Shown here: positions 7,162 through 14,987 of the stretch, in pieces
Layout: each line of letters begins with the position of its first letter
How positions within the stretch are numbered: position 1 is the first letter of the stretch
NCBI GenBank assembly: GCA_031280825.1
Contig: JAITGE010000044.1
Location: 1 to 37,557, forward strand
DNA from: Oscillospiraceae bacterium
GTDB taxonomy: Bacteria > Bacillota > Clostridia > Oscillospirales > Acutalibacteraceae
DNA: 37,557 bases
Direction of reading: 5' to 3'
Notes under the pieces: model-generated
Told to the model about the DNA's origin: nothing
What the model saw: only the letters and a program-made list of their open reading frames with translations
Database searches by the model: none
Program-made: the position numbers and the translations under genes

Positions 7162-8493
7162 ATGAAATTGTGGGCAGGTCGCTTTGAAAAGGAAGCGGCG
7201 AAGACCACCAATGATTTCAACTCTTCCATAGCCACGGACGGGCGAATGTTCCGGGAGGACATCGCAGGTTCTGTGGCACACGCGGCAATGCTCGGCAAGC
7301 AAGGCGTTATTCTGCCGGAGGATTGCGAGGCGATTCTTGCGGGCTTGGGCAGCGTTTTGGAGGATTTGGAGGGCGGAGGGTTGGCGATTGACCCGGATGC
7401 GGAGGATATTCATACCTTCATAGAGGCGGAGCTGACGGCGCGGATTGGAGAGGCAGGCAAGCGTCTGCATACCGGGCGTAGCCGAAATGATCAGGTCGCG
7501 ACGGATTTGCGGCTGTATTTGCGTTCTGCGTGTGCGGAATTGCGGCGCTTGTTGATGGAGTTCGAGGAGGTTCTGCGGCGCAAAGGCGAGGAGTATCCGG
7601 CTGCGATTTTGCCGGGCTACACGCATTTGCAGAGGGCGCAGCCGATTCTTTTTTCGGCGCATTTGCTGGCGTACCGCGAGATGCTGCTGCGTGATATTGG
7701 GCGCTTGGACGACGCGGCGCGGCGTATGAACAGATCTCCTCTGGGCAGTGGTGCTTTAGCTGGAACGGGCTACCCCATTGACCGCGCTTACACTGCCGAA
7801 CAATTGGGCTTTGACGGTTATTGTGTAAGCACTTTGGATGGTGTATCCGACCGGGATTTTTGCATTGAACTGGCGGCGGCGCTTTCACTGGTGATGGTGC
7901 ATCTTTCGCGCCTGAGTGAGGAGCTGATTCTTTGGTGCAGTTGGGAATTCCGCTTTGTGGAGCTGGATGATGCGTATACCACAGGCTCAAGCATCATGCC
8001 GCAAAAGAAAAATCCGGATTTAGCGGAGCTGATCCGCGGGAAATCCGGACGCGTGTTTGGCGATTTGATGGGCTTGCTCACGGTGATGAAGGGCTTGCCT
8101 CTGGCTTACAATAAGGATATGCAGGAGGACAAGGATGCGATTTTCGATGCGTTTGACACCGTAAAGCTTTGTTTGGGCGCGGCAATACCGATGCTCCAAA
8201 CGATGCGGTGTCTGCCGGAAAATATGCGCAAGGCGGCGGCGGGCGGGTTCATCAACGCCACCGATTGCGCGGACTATTTGGTTGGTAAGGGGCTTGCTTT
8301 CCGCGACGCTTATAAGGTCGTGGGCAATCTGGTGGCGCAATGTATTCGGGAAGGTCATACGCTTGAAAGCCTACCCCTGGAGGGATATCAAGCGGTGTGC
8401 GATTTGTTCGCAGGGGATGTTTATGATTTTGTGTCGCTGGAGCGCTGCGTGGAGCGCCGCAGCCCCGGGTTGCGATTGGGAGGGGAAAATTAA
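7162..8493 (+). CDS. argH: Argininosuccinate lyase
   Basis: The cytoplasmic enzyme splits argininosuccinate into arginine and fumarate, the last step of arginine synthesis. The 443-residue product starts MKLWAGRFEK after GAGGGGAAAGG; the frame is open further upstream, but that part is promoter. Family motifs are present: TGRSRNDQVATD (114-125), PGYTHLQRAQP (161-171), and the signature loop GSSIMPQKKNPD (275-286), which holds the catalytic Ser. The length is slightly below the usual 455-465, with a short C-terminus (ERRSPGLRLGGEN). No other arg gene is in the window. The next gene starts immediately after its stop, so the two are probably co-transcribed. Confidence 0.95.
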   Translation: MKLWAGRFEKEAAKTTNDFNSSIATDGRMFREDIAGSVAHAAMLGKQGVILPEDCEAILAGLGSVLEDLEGGGLAIDPDAEDIHTFIEAELTARIGEAGKRLHTGRSRNDQVATDLRLYLRSACAELRRLLMEFEEVLRRKGEEYPAAILPGYTHLQRAQPILFSAHLLAYREMLLRDIGRLDDAARRMNRSPLGSGALAGTGYPIDRAYTAEQLGFDGYCVSTLDGVSDRDFCIELAAALSLVMVHLSRLSEELILWCSWEFRFVELDDAYTTGSSIMPQKKNPDLAELIRGKSGRVFGDLMGLLTVMKGLPLAYNKDMQEDKDAIFDAFDTVKLCLGAAIPMLQTMRCLPENMRKAAAGGFINATDCADYLVGKGLAFRDAYKVVGNLVAQCIREGHTLESLPLEGYQAVCDLFAGDVYDFVSLERCVERRSPGLRLGGEN

Positions 8494-9426
8494 ATGGCCG
8501 AGGTTGTGGATGCCTTTGATTTAACCAAATTCATGAACGCACAGGATGCTGAGCTGGGCAGGAAGCGTGTGGCGTTTATAGATGAGCTGCGCGGGCTATG
8601 TGTTGTTTTGATGCTTGTTTATCATTGCTTTTACATGCTGGCGACTTTTTTTGAAAAGAGCTGGGCAGTGGATACGGTTGAAACCCTTGCGTTTATAAAG
8701 CCGGCTGTGCAGGCTGTTTTTGTGATTCTTTCGGGCATTAGCATCCGCCTTTCACGCGATGTTTTTCGCCGTTCGCTGCAAATGATGGTTTCGGCATTGC
8801 TGTTGAGTCTGGTGACGCTGCTGCTGCTGCCGCAAATTGGCGTAATGCAGGCAGGGGTATGGTTTGGGGTGCTGCATATGCTTGCGGTTTCGGCTTTTCT
8901 GTTTCATTTGTTTTGTAAAGGGCTCGAAAAAATTCCGCCCATTCTCGGCGTTCCGGTTATGCTCGCCCTGTTTGCGTTAACGTCGCAAATTCCTGCGGGC
9001 AAGTTGGGGTTTGGGGAATTTTCGATGGATGTGCCCGCAAGTTTTTACGAAACGAATATTCTGCTTCCCTTTGGCGTTCATAAGCCGGATTTATGGCAGT
9101 GGGATTACTTTCCTTTGCTTCCATATTTCTTTATCTTTCTCGCGGGCACCTTTTTGGGCAGGTGGATCCAAAAGGGAGAGGTGCCCGATTTTTGCGCAAA
9201 ACCCAATGTTGTTTTTTTGGGCGTGATCGGGCGAAAAGCCATGATAATCTTCCTTTTGCACGTTCCTGTGTTTTATGGATTAGCATATTTGGCAAAGCTC
9301 ATCATTGCGAATTTTAACAGTGCGGCGGGCGCACAGAACGCGATGATTACATTATTTTTCCATACATACGTGAAAATATGTCCAAGGGCTTTTCTTTTTT
9401 GTAATAGTATGCTACAATTACCTTAG
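8494..9426 (+). CDS. DUF1624 / heparan-alpha-glucosaminide N-acetyltransferase-like membrane protein
   Basis: This 310-residue integral membrane protein opens with the family pattern KRVAFIDELRGLCVVLMLVYHCFYML, which contains the conserved Asp and His (D29, H41 region) of HGSNAT/DUF1624 acyltransferases. About seven to eight hydrophobic segments follow, with WFGVLHMLAVSAFLFHL, FPLLPYFFIFLAGTFLGRW and FLLHVPVFYGLAYL typical of the fold. It probably moves an acyl group across the membrane onto an envelope or extracellular acceptor; the acceptor is unknown. The ATG directly abuts the argH stop and uses a GGGAGGGG site inside argH. The last ~20 residues overlap the promoter of the XRE gene and look less conserved. 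Confidence 0.8.
   Translation: MAEVVDAFDLTKFMNAQDAELGRKRVAFIDELRGLCVVLMLVYHCFYMLATFFEKSWAVDTVETLAFIKPAVQAVFVILSGISIRLSRDVFRRSLQMMVSALLLSLVTLLLLPQIGVMQAGVWFGVLHMLAVSAFLFHLFCKGLEKIPPILGVPVMLALFALTSQIPAGKLGFGEFSMDVPASFYETNILLPFGVHKPDLWQWDYFPLLPYFFIFLAGTFLGRWIQKGEVPDFCAKPNVVFLGVIGRKAMIIFLLHVPVFYGLAYLAKLIIANFNSAAGAQNAMITLFFHTYVKICPRAFLFCNSMLQLP
9410..9418 (+). promoter_or_regulatory. Extended -10 promoter for the XRE regulator
   Basis: TGC-TACAAT (9410-9418) is an extended -10 about 35 bases before the ATG at 9453. The matching -35 region (TTTTCT, 9390-9395) is weak. It lies inside the end of the preceding membrane-protein gene. Confidence 0.4.
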
Positions 9427-9452
9427 ATTGGAATGAACATTTGGAGGCGTGT

Positions 9453-9866
9453 ATGGTGAACAATTATATTGACTTACTGCGCAGGCTGCGCAAAGCGAAT
9501 GGATTAACGCAACAGCAGGTAGCGGAATATCTGCATTTGGATCGTTCTACGTATGCCTACTATGAAAGCGGACGGACAAAGATCAGCATTGATATGCTTC
9601 TGCGTTTGGCGGAGTTGTTCCGTGTGAGCATCTCGTCGTTGGTGGGTGAAATTGCGGGGGTAGTGCAGCTGCGAGATCCTGCGGAGGAATACAGCGGGAC
9701 GATTTCGGTGCTGATCAACGATTCTGTTTCGCGTTTTTCGCATCTTTCGCGCGAAGAGCAGCGCTTGGTGATCCTGTACCGTTCCGGCTCGGAGGAGGAA
9801 CGCGCGGAGCTGCTTGAGGCTGCGGAGCATATTACTGCCCCGGGCGATGGCGAAACGCTTGCGTAG
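9453..9866 (+). CDS. XRE/Cro-type helix-turn-helix regulator
   Basis: The 137-residue protein carries an N-terminal HTH_3 domain (about residues 5-60) with the core LTQQQVAEYLHLDRSTYAYYESG and the following ISIDMLLRLAELFRVSISSLVG. The C-terminal half is charged and helical (FSHLSREEQRLVILYRSGSEEERAELL), likely for dimerisation. I chose ATG 9453 because GGAGG at 9443-9447 is properly spaced; an in-frame TTG at 9441 overlaps that site. It sits alone between its own promoter and a terminator. Its target is unknown. Confidence 0.88.
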   Translation: MVNNYIDLLRRLRKANGLTQQQVAEYLHLDRSTYAYYESGRTKISIDMLLRLAELFRVSISSLVGEIAGVVQLRDPAEEYSGTISVLINDSVSRFSHLSREEQRLVILYRSGSEEERAELLEAAEHITAPGDGETLA

Positions 9867-9887
9867 ACGCGCAGAGCTATAAAGCTG

Positions 9888-9923
9888 CGGCGAACCGCCC
9901 GTGCGGATAGTTCGCCGGTTTTT
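9888..9923 (+). terminator. Intrinsic terminator after the XRE gene
   Basis: CGGCGAAC (9888-9895) and GTTCGCCG (9910-9917) form an 8-bp stem followed by G and TTTTT (9919-9923). It lies between the convergent XRE and tepA genes. Confidence 0.75.
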
Positions 9924-9928
9924 GTTGT

Positions 9929-10657
9929 TCATACATTTTGTTCCGGGATCATCTCATAAAGTGCGTCCAGCGCGTCCGAAAGTCCGCCCAAGCGATCGAT
10001 CAGACCTTCCTTTACTGCCTGTTCACCGTTGAGCACCGTGCCGAAATCCATGGCAAGCTCACCGGTTTCCAGCATGAGCTTGCGGTACCGATCCGGCGCG
10101 ACATGTGAATTTTGAGCGACAAAGCGCACGATGCGCTCCTGCATCTGCTCAAAGTAGGAGAGCGTTTGTGGCACACCCAGCACCAAGCCGTTCATGCGTA
10201 CGGGGTGAATCGTCATCGTCGCTGACGACGTGATAAAGGAATGCCGTGCTGAAACCGCGAGCGGCACGCCGATGGAGTGCCCGCCGCCCAGCACAAGTGA
10301 AACCGTGGGCGTTTTCATGCCGGCGATTAACTCCGCAAGCGCCAGTCCTGCCTCAATATCGCCGCCGACGGTGTTGAGTATAATCAAAAGCCCGCGCACA
10401 TCGCGACTTTCTTCAATGGCGACCAACTGCGGGATGACGTGTTCATATTTGGTTGTTTTGGTTTCTGCCGAAAGTTCCGTGTGCCCTTCAATTTGCCCGA
10501 TGACAGTTAGGCAATGGATCAGCCCGCGCCGCCCTTCCAGTGTGATGCTGCCGGCTTCCTGCATCGGTCCGCGCCGGTCGTGGCTTTCCTCGCCGCCGCT
10601 CTCCGCGTCGGGCACGGTGACCTCCGGCGGGATGAATTCGCTGCCGTTGTTGCGCAT
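9929..10657 (-). CDS. tepA: ClpP-like serine protease TepA
   Basis: This 242-residue ClpP-fold protein matches the TepA/YmfB branch. A ~40-residue polar, acidic N-terminal extension (EVTVPDAESGGEES) precedes the protease domain. The likely triad is S128 in GGGHSIGVPLA, H151 in MTIHPVR and D204 in LAMDFGTVLNGEQA; NTVGGDIEAG supplies the oxyanion region. Family work in Bacillus links this branch to protein handling in spores and germination (degradation of small acid-soluble spore proteins has been proposed). It has no Clp ATPase neighbour. It lies 78 bases after DUF4830, with a SigG-like promoter and a hairpin covering its ribosome site between them. The start follows GGAAGGGG. Confidence 0.9.
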   Translation of the reverse strand: MRNNGSEFIPPEVTVPDAESGGEESHDRRGPMQEAGSITLEGRRGLIHCLTVIGQIEGHTELSAETKTTKYEHVIPQLVAIEESRDVRGLLIILNTVGGDIEAGLALAELIAGMKTPTVSLVLGGGHSIGVPLAVSARHSFITSSATMTIHPVRMNGLVLGVPQTLSYFEQMQERIVRFVAQNSHVAPDRYRKLMLETGELAMDFGTVLNGEQAVKEGLIDRLGGLSDALDALYEMIPEQNV

Positions 10658-10661
10658 AGTG

Positions 10662-10711
10662 ATCCCCTTCCGGCATACATGATCGTATTGCTAGTATGCC
10701 CGGAAGGGGAT
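10662..10711 (-). promoter_or_regulatory. Hairpin sequestering the tepA ribosome site
   Basis: Bases 10662-10678 pair with 10694-10711: 17 base pairs with a single bulged base and a 15-base loop. The ribosome site GGAAGGGG (minus strand of 10664-10671) is entirely inside the start-proximal arm, 6-7 bases from the ATG. There is no T run, so it is not a typical terminator. A transcript reading in from the DUF4830 gene would fold this and block translation. Confidence 0.65.
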
Positions 10712-10720
10712 GGTTTATGA
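10692..10720 (-). promoter_or_regulatory. Candidate SigG promoter of tepA
   Basis: On the minus strand CATACTA (10692-10698) is an exact match to the SigG -10 pattern CATHMTA. TCATA (10716-10720), 17 bases upstream, matches 4 of 5 of the -35 pattern GMATR. Transcription would start near 10685, inside the hairpin loop, so the transcript would lack the upstream arm of the hairpin. Confidence 0.5.
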
Positions 10721-10735
10721 GGAACTGCCGCGGCG

Positions 10736-11227
10736 TCACGAAGCCGCGTTTTTCTCCGGGAACGCAAAGCCTTGCAAAAAGCCGCCCTGCTCCAGTGAAC
10801 AGATATCACCGCCAACGACCACGCCGTCGGCAATGAGCAGGTTGGCTTGCACTACGCCGGGCTTGTTTTCAAAGCCCGGGAAGTTGTTCACCTCGTAGGT
10901 CCAGCGCTTAACGCGCTCCCCTGCGTGGTCAGAAAGATCCATTCCCTGCGCTTTTTGCACATTGTTGTATTTTTCATACGTTCCGTCGAATGCTGTGGGA
11001 ATCATCACTTCGCTTACCTCGAGGGGATCCTGCGAAATATCCCAGCCGTACTGCGAGAGGAAGGCAAGGCGTTCGGCGGCGTTGGAGGCGGAAACGCGCA
11101 TGGCACCGCCCTTGGCGGAGACATTTTCGCCCCGCGTTAAAAAGAGCAGTGCCAGCGCGGCGGCAGCGACAACCAAAATCAGCGCGTACAGCTTGATTTT
11201 GGAGGATTTTACGGAATAGACGAACAT
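10736..11227 (-). CDS. DUF4830 domain protein, membrane-anchored
   Basis: The 163-residue product starts MFVYSVKSSKIKLYAL, with a membrane anchor at about residues 11-31. An extracytoplasmic domain follows with ERLAFLSQYGWDISQDPLEVSEVMIP and the C-terminal pattern VVQANLLIADGVVVGGDICS typical of DUF4830. I chose ATG 11227, 11 bases after AGGAAAGG; the in-frame GTG at 11239 is too close to that site. The function is unknown. A weak forespore-type promoter (GCATA about 18 bases before AATACTT) may lie upstream. tepA follows without a terminator between them. Confidence 0.8.
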   Translation of the reverse strand: MFVYSVKSSKIKLYALILVVAAAALALLFLTRGENVSAKGGAMRVSASNAAERLAFLSQYGWDISQDPLEVSEVMIPTAFDGTYEKYNNVQKAQGMDLSDHAGERVKRWTYEVNNFPGFENKPGVVQANLLIADGVVVGGDICSLEQGGFLQGFAFPEKNAAS

Positions 11228-11317
11228 GGGGTCACGCACCTTTCCTGCAAGTATTACATCGTTGTTGCAGTTCTATGCGCGGCGCGGCAGGATTATGCGG
11301 GCGACAGGACAGATGGT

Positions 11318-11343
11318 CCCCGCAGAGCAATTGCCCTGCGGGG
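11318..11343 (-). terminator. Hairpin after the binding-lipoprotein gene
   Basis: CCCCGCAG (11318-11325) and CTGCGGGG (11336-11343) pair perfectly with a 10-base loop, 15 bases beyond the stop at 11358. No T run follows on the minus strand, so it may be a factor-dependent terminator or an mRNA-end stabiliser. Confidence 0.5.
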
Positions 11344-11357
11344 GCGTGCGGTCTTTT

Positions 11358-12788
11358 TTATTTGATGGCTTCCGCGATTTTCTCGCGGGCTTCTTTCCAC
11401 TTGTCCTTTACGGATGCCGTGAAGTCGTCCCAAGCAGCTTCGCCCTTCGCATAGGCAACCAGCCCGGCGGCGACGGTTTTATCGCGAAATTCCGCGCCGG
11501 GCGAAAGCGCGGCGGCGCTCACAAGATGAATCGCGGTCGCGTCGCCTGCCTTGAGCTGCGTAAAGGTATCCGTGCAAAGTGGGTTGGCGGGGAGCGACGT
11601 CTCGGTGACTGTGCTGAAGGGCGCAAGCCAGTTCAGCCTTGTGGCGATGAAGTCCAAGCCTTTTTCGGAGCTAACCAGCCACTCCAAAAACGCGGCGGCG
11701 GCGGCTTGCTCTTCGGCGCTCGCCTTGGTGTTAATGGCGGCATAGCATTGCGGCTCTAAGGCGAGGGAGCTTTTTTCGCTTTCGCTGAACTGCAGCTGTG
11801 CGGGCAGCATTCCGATATCCGCAGTGGTGAGCGTGCCGGCGGCGGCGGTGTTCAGCTTGCCCCAAAGCTCCGTGCCTCCCAATAGCATTGCGGCTTTGCC
11901 TGTTGCCAGTTCGCCGATAGCCGCCTCCTCCGCACGGTTGGTGAAGGCTTCCGCAGCGGCGGTTGTGTTGGTGAGCATCATATCCAAAAGCTTCTTGTAA
12001 GCCTCGGCATATTTGAAGGTGATTTTGTTTACACCTGCGCCTGTCCACTCCGCCTTACCTGTTTGAAACTCATAGCTTAGCGGCAGGCTCAGCAAGCGGT
12101 GGCTCAGCGCGGAGTCTTCGCCTTCCTTTAGCGTCGGCGCAGCAAACACGCCGTCGATCCCCAGCGCTTTTTTGTTTTCGGTCATATCCTTCACAAGCGC
12201 GTTGAGCTTCGAAAAATCGTTTATTTCCTCCGGCTTGGTGTAGGAGGTCGCTTTGCTTGCCAGCGAGAAGTAGGCGTTCATGATTTTCTTGTTATAGATG
12301 ATGCCAAAAGCGTGCACGCCTAAGGGGACGGCGACGGGCTTGCCTTCGGCAGTCAAAGCCAGCTTGGGATCCAGCAGACGCTTAAAGGCTTCCGAATTGG
12401 TTAAATCCGCCGCATGATCTTTCCAGGCGGCGTATTCGCTGGGGTTGGTAAATAGGAAGACACTTGGCGCCTCCGCTCTGCCTAAGGCTTCCTTCAAGTG
12501 CTCAACAGCAGGGGTTTCCGGCGTTTCGGTGAGCGCTAGGTTTACCCCTGTCACCGCCTTGTAATCTGCCGCGAGGGCTTGCCACAGCGCTTTTTGCGCG
12601 GTATCAGGGGCATACACGCGTACGGTCAATTCGCCCGCGGCGGCGATGGGCACGGTGCTCTGTGAGGTTGATTCGCCAGCCTTGCCGCCCTTTTTCGTTT
12701 TGTCACAGGCGGCGAACAGCCCGCCAAGAAGTGCGGCACAGAGGCTTAGGGCGACGAGCGTGGTGAAGCGCTTGGTTCGGTTTTTCAT
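11358..12788 (-). CDS. Extracellular solute-binding lipoprotein (family 1, sugar type)
   Basis: This 476-residue surface lipoprotein has a signal peptide and lipobox LFAAC with the acylated Cys at 28, then a Ser/Thr/Gly-rich spacer. The body follows the carbohydrate-binding protein pattern: ELTVRVYAPDTAQKALWQALAADYKAVTG, LGVHAFGIIYNKKIMNAY, and AAAAFLEWLVSSEKGLDFI near the end. Such proteins deliver sugars or oligosaccharides to an ABC importer. No permease or ATPase gene is adjacent, so it is an orphan, perhaps serving a shared importer or acting as a sensor. Two short dyads lie upstream of its start. Confidence 0.87.
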   Translation of the reverse strand: MKNRTKRFTTLVALSLCAALLGGLFAACDKTKKGGKAGESTSQSTVPIAAAGELTVRVYAPDTAQKALWQALAADYKAVTGVNLALTETPETPAVEHLKEALGRAEAPSVFLFTNPSEYAAWKDHAADLTNSEAFKRLLDPKLALTAEGKPVAVPLGVHAFGIIYNKKIMNAYFSLASKATSYTKPEEINDFSKLNALVKDMTENKKALGIDGVFAAPTLKEGEDSALSHRLLSLPLSYEFQTGKAEWTGAGVNKITFKYAEAYKKLLDMMLTNTTAAAEAFTNRAEEAAIGELATGKAAMLLGGTELWGKLNTAAAGTLTTADIGMLPAQLQFSESEKSSLALEPQCYAAINTKASAEEQAAAAAFLEWLVSSEKGLDFIATRLNWLAPFSTVTETSLPANPLCTDTFTQLKAGDATAIHLVSAAALSPGAEFRDKTVAAGLVAYAKGEAAWDDFTASVKDKWKEAREKIAEAIK

Positions 12789-12816
12789 TTTAATGCATCC
12801 TTTCCGGCGTAAAATT

Positions 12817-12844
12817 CCATGTCATGGTATCTTCCATAGCATGG
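12817..12844 (-). promoter_or_regulatory. Pair of 11-bp dyads before the binding-lipoprotein gene
   Basis: CCATGTCATGG (12817-12827) and CCATAGCATGG (12834-12844) are two related dyads starting 17 bases apart, 29 to 56 bases before the start codon. Repeated, similar symmetric sites close to a start suggest operator sequences for a dimeric regulator. No clear -35/-10 pair could be assigned. Confidence 0.4.
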
Positions 12845-12915
12845 CACAATAACCGGAAGTTATGCATTCGCACGCAAGTGAAAAAATTCGGCGATTGGCG
12901 TAGTGTCAACACGCC

Positions 12916-13905
12916 CTAGCCAAAGCGTTTGGCTTGGCGCACGTCGCCGCCCAAAAAGCGCAGGGTGGTGTAATGCCCTAAAATGCGCGAGGTAACGCGC
13001 TGGCTATAGAATTCTTCCCGCTGGTGAATGTTTAGATTTGTGTTGATAATCGTCGGCAAATGGCGGTTGATGCGCGTGTTTAGGAGGTTGTAGAGCGCGG
13101 AAACTGTGAAGCTGGTGGAAAATTCCGCGCCGAGGTCGTCCAGAATGAGAAGGTCGCATTCCAGCAATGCTTGCTCGGCTTCGCCGCGGTTTTCGCCTGC
13201 GCGCGCGAAATGCTCACGCTCCAACCGATGGAACAGATTTTGCGCCGAACCATATATCACGCCGTACCCTTTTTCAATCACGCCGCGCGCAATTGCAAGG
13301 GAAAGATGGGTTTTCCCCAACCCTGTGGGTCCCTCAAAGAGCAGACTGACGCTTTGCTCCGGCGCGAACGCTTCGGCGTATTGGCGGCAAAAGGCGAGCA
13401 CTTGCCCCATCTGCTTGCGCGGGGAGCAATGCGCGGCGGCGTCTTCCTGCGCGGAATAGTATTGTAAATCAAACGCTTCAAACGTTGAAGTATCCAAGGG
13501 TGCGTCCATGCAAAGCGCTTTGTAGATCGTTTTGTGCAGTAAATCCTTAAAACAGTTGCAGCGCTGCCCCATCACATAACCGCTGTCGGAGCAGACGTCG
13601 CAGTTATAGCGTACCTGCAGATGATCCGCCGGGAAGCCGGCTTCGCGCAGCAGACGCTCGCGTTCTCCCTGCGCGGCAAGGTTTTGTCGCGCGAGCATCT
13701 GCAAAAAATCGAACGCGCCTTCTCCGCGTCCCAGAGCCTGCACAATCGCGGCGCCGCTTTGGCTGATCCCTTCTTCCAGCGCCGCCAGCGCCGGGATGCG
13801 CCGTAGGGCTTCGGCGCGCCGCTGCCGCTGCGCGGCTTCCGCGCGTTCACGGCGCTGTTCCAATTCCTGCGTGACCGCGCGGAGCTGTTTTGCGGTTGCT
13901 TTCAT
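12916..13905 (-). CDS. DnaI/DnaC-like helicase loader ATPase
   Basis: This 329-residue AAA+ protein loads the replicative helicase. The N-terminal helical part (1-95) is followed by a zinc-type Cys cluster (C102, C105, C116, C118). The ATPase has Walker A GPTGLGKTH (182-190), Walker B LLILDDLGAE (242-251), a sensor region PTIINTNL, and the arginine-finger region SQRVTSRILGHY. Its start overlaps the dnaD-like stop by 4 bases (ATGA), matching the usual Firmicute pairing of DnaD and DnaI-type proteins. It is the last gene of the operon that begins at the HAD phosphatase. Confidence 0.92.
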   Translation of the reverse strand: MKATAKQLRAVTQELEQRRERAEAAQRQRRAEALRRIPALAALEEGISQSGAAIVQALGRGEGAFDFLQMLARQNLAAQGERERLLREAGFPADHLQVRYNCDVCSDSGYVMGQRCNCFKDLLHKTIYKALCMDAPLDTSTFEAFDLQYYSAQEDAAAHCSPRKQMGQVLAFCRQYAEAFAPEQSVSLLFEGPTGLGKTHLSLAIARGVIEKGYGVIYGSAQNLFHRLEREHFARAGENRGEAEQALLECDLLILDDLGAEFSTSFTVSALYNLLNTRINRHLPTIINTNLNIHQREEFYSQRVTSRILGHYTTLRFLGGDVRQAKRFG

Positions 13906-14987
13906 TTATTTGTCTTTCCTTCCGTTAGCGCAAAGGTTGGCACTTGCCACGCATTGCGCTCATATGCATCCAAATCATAAGAACGCGCAAAGCCCTCCGC
14001 GATAGGTTTTTTGGGTGCGGAGCGTCTTTGCGGTGCGGCGCCTTGCCCTGCCGCGCCGTTTTCCACAGCTTTCACGCGCTGCTCTTTAAATGTCGCAATA
14101 TCTGCCGGCGTTTTTATGCCCGCGCTGTGCCAACTCTGCAGTACCTTATGCATGTAAGCGAAGCTGAGCTTGCCCGTGTGTTCGCTCATTTCTTCATAGG
14201 CGGCATGGATCACATCTGCCTTGTAGCCAAATTCGCGTCGCCAGCGGTTGAGGTATTCCGTTTGCCCGGCGGTGGGCTTTGGCGCTTGCAGCCCCGCCAT
14301 GCGCCGCAGCTCTTCCCACAACTGTTGGCTCTGCTGTAGCGCGGTGATTTGGGCATCCGCTTTTTCGATGCTGTCGATTTCTTTTTTGCCCCAATCCTGC
14401 CCGACGGCTTCAATGTATCCCCATGACCGTTTGCCTGCGGCAACGCAATATTGCAGCAGCATGGGGATGACCTCCGGCGGCAGTCCATAGGTATCGTGCA
14501 GCATGAGCAGCGTGCTTTGCCCGTCAAAGCCGACAGTTCGCTCTAAAATGCGCGGCGCTTCTTCCCGAAAGAGCCAGCGCAGGGCGGGGGATTCCTCCAA
14601 ACGGTCGGCGACTTGCGCGCTTGCCGGGCGCAGGGGCGGCGCGGGCGGCGGCGTTACGGTGGTTGTTTCCACCGCTGGGTGAGCAGACTTCGGCGGCGGC
14701 GCGGGAATTTGCGTGGCAACGACCGATGTGTCGCCTGTGTGCTCAAGGATGCCTTTTTCTTGCCAAAATTGCAGGGCGTCGATGATTTCTCCCTTGGGCT
14801 GGCGCAGTGCGGTTGCAATGGCTTCGGCGTTCTGTGCACCACCGTGCCGCAAAAGCCATAAAAGCGCCTTGAGCGAAAGCCCGCCGGTCAGGCGCAGACA
14901 TTCATCCGCTACAACGTTTGGGACGGCAAAAATGCCCTGCGCAAACGCAGCGGTTCGGATGCGGTATTGCGCGTTTTCTTCTGTCAT
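13902..14987 (-). CDS. DnaD domain replication initiation protein
   Basis: The 361-residue protein has a winged-helix-like N-terminal domain (LTGGLSLKALLWLLRHGGAQNAEAIATALRQPKGEIIDALQFW pattern, residues ~32-80). A Pro/Ala-rich linker (~90-125) and two DnaD/DnaB C-terminal (DDBH2) modules follow, ending in the motif YIEAVGQDWGKKEIDSIEKAD (about 195-215) and LNRWRREFGYKADVIHAAYEEM. It would act with the DnaI-like loader at the origin or during restart. Both ends overlap neighbouring genes by 4 bases, so translation is coupled across the operon. Confidence 0.9.
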   Translation of the reverse strand: MTEENAQYRIRTAAFAQGIFAVPNVVADECLRLTGGLSLKALLWLLRHGGAQNAEAIATALRQPKGEIIDALQFWQEKGILEHTGDTSVVATQIPAPPPKSAHPAVETTTVTPPPAPPLRPASAQVADRLEESPALRWLFREEAPRILERTVGFDGQSTLLMLHDTYGLPPEVIPMLLQYCVAAGKRSWGYIEAVGQDWGKKEIDSIEKADAQITALQQSQQLWEELRRMAGLQAPKPTAGQTEYLNRWRREFGYKADVIHAAYEEMSEHTGKLSFAYMHKVLQSWHSAGIKTPADIATFKEQRVKAVENGAAGQGAAPQRRSAPKKPIAEGFARSYDLDAYERNAWQVPTFALTEGKTNK

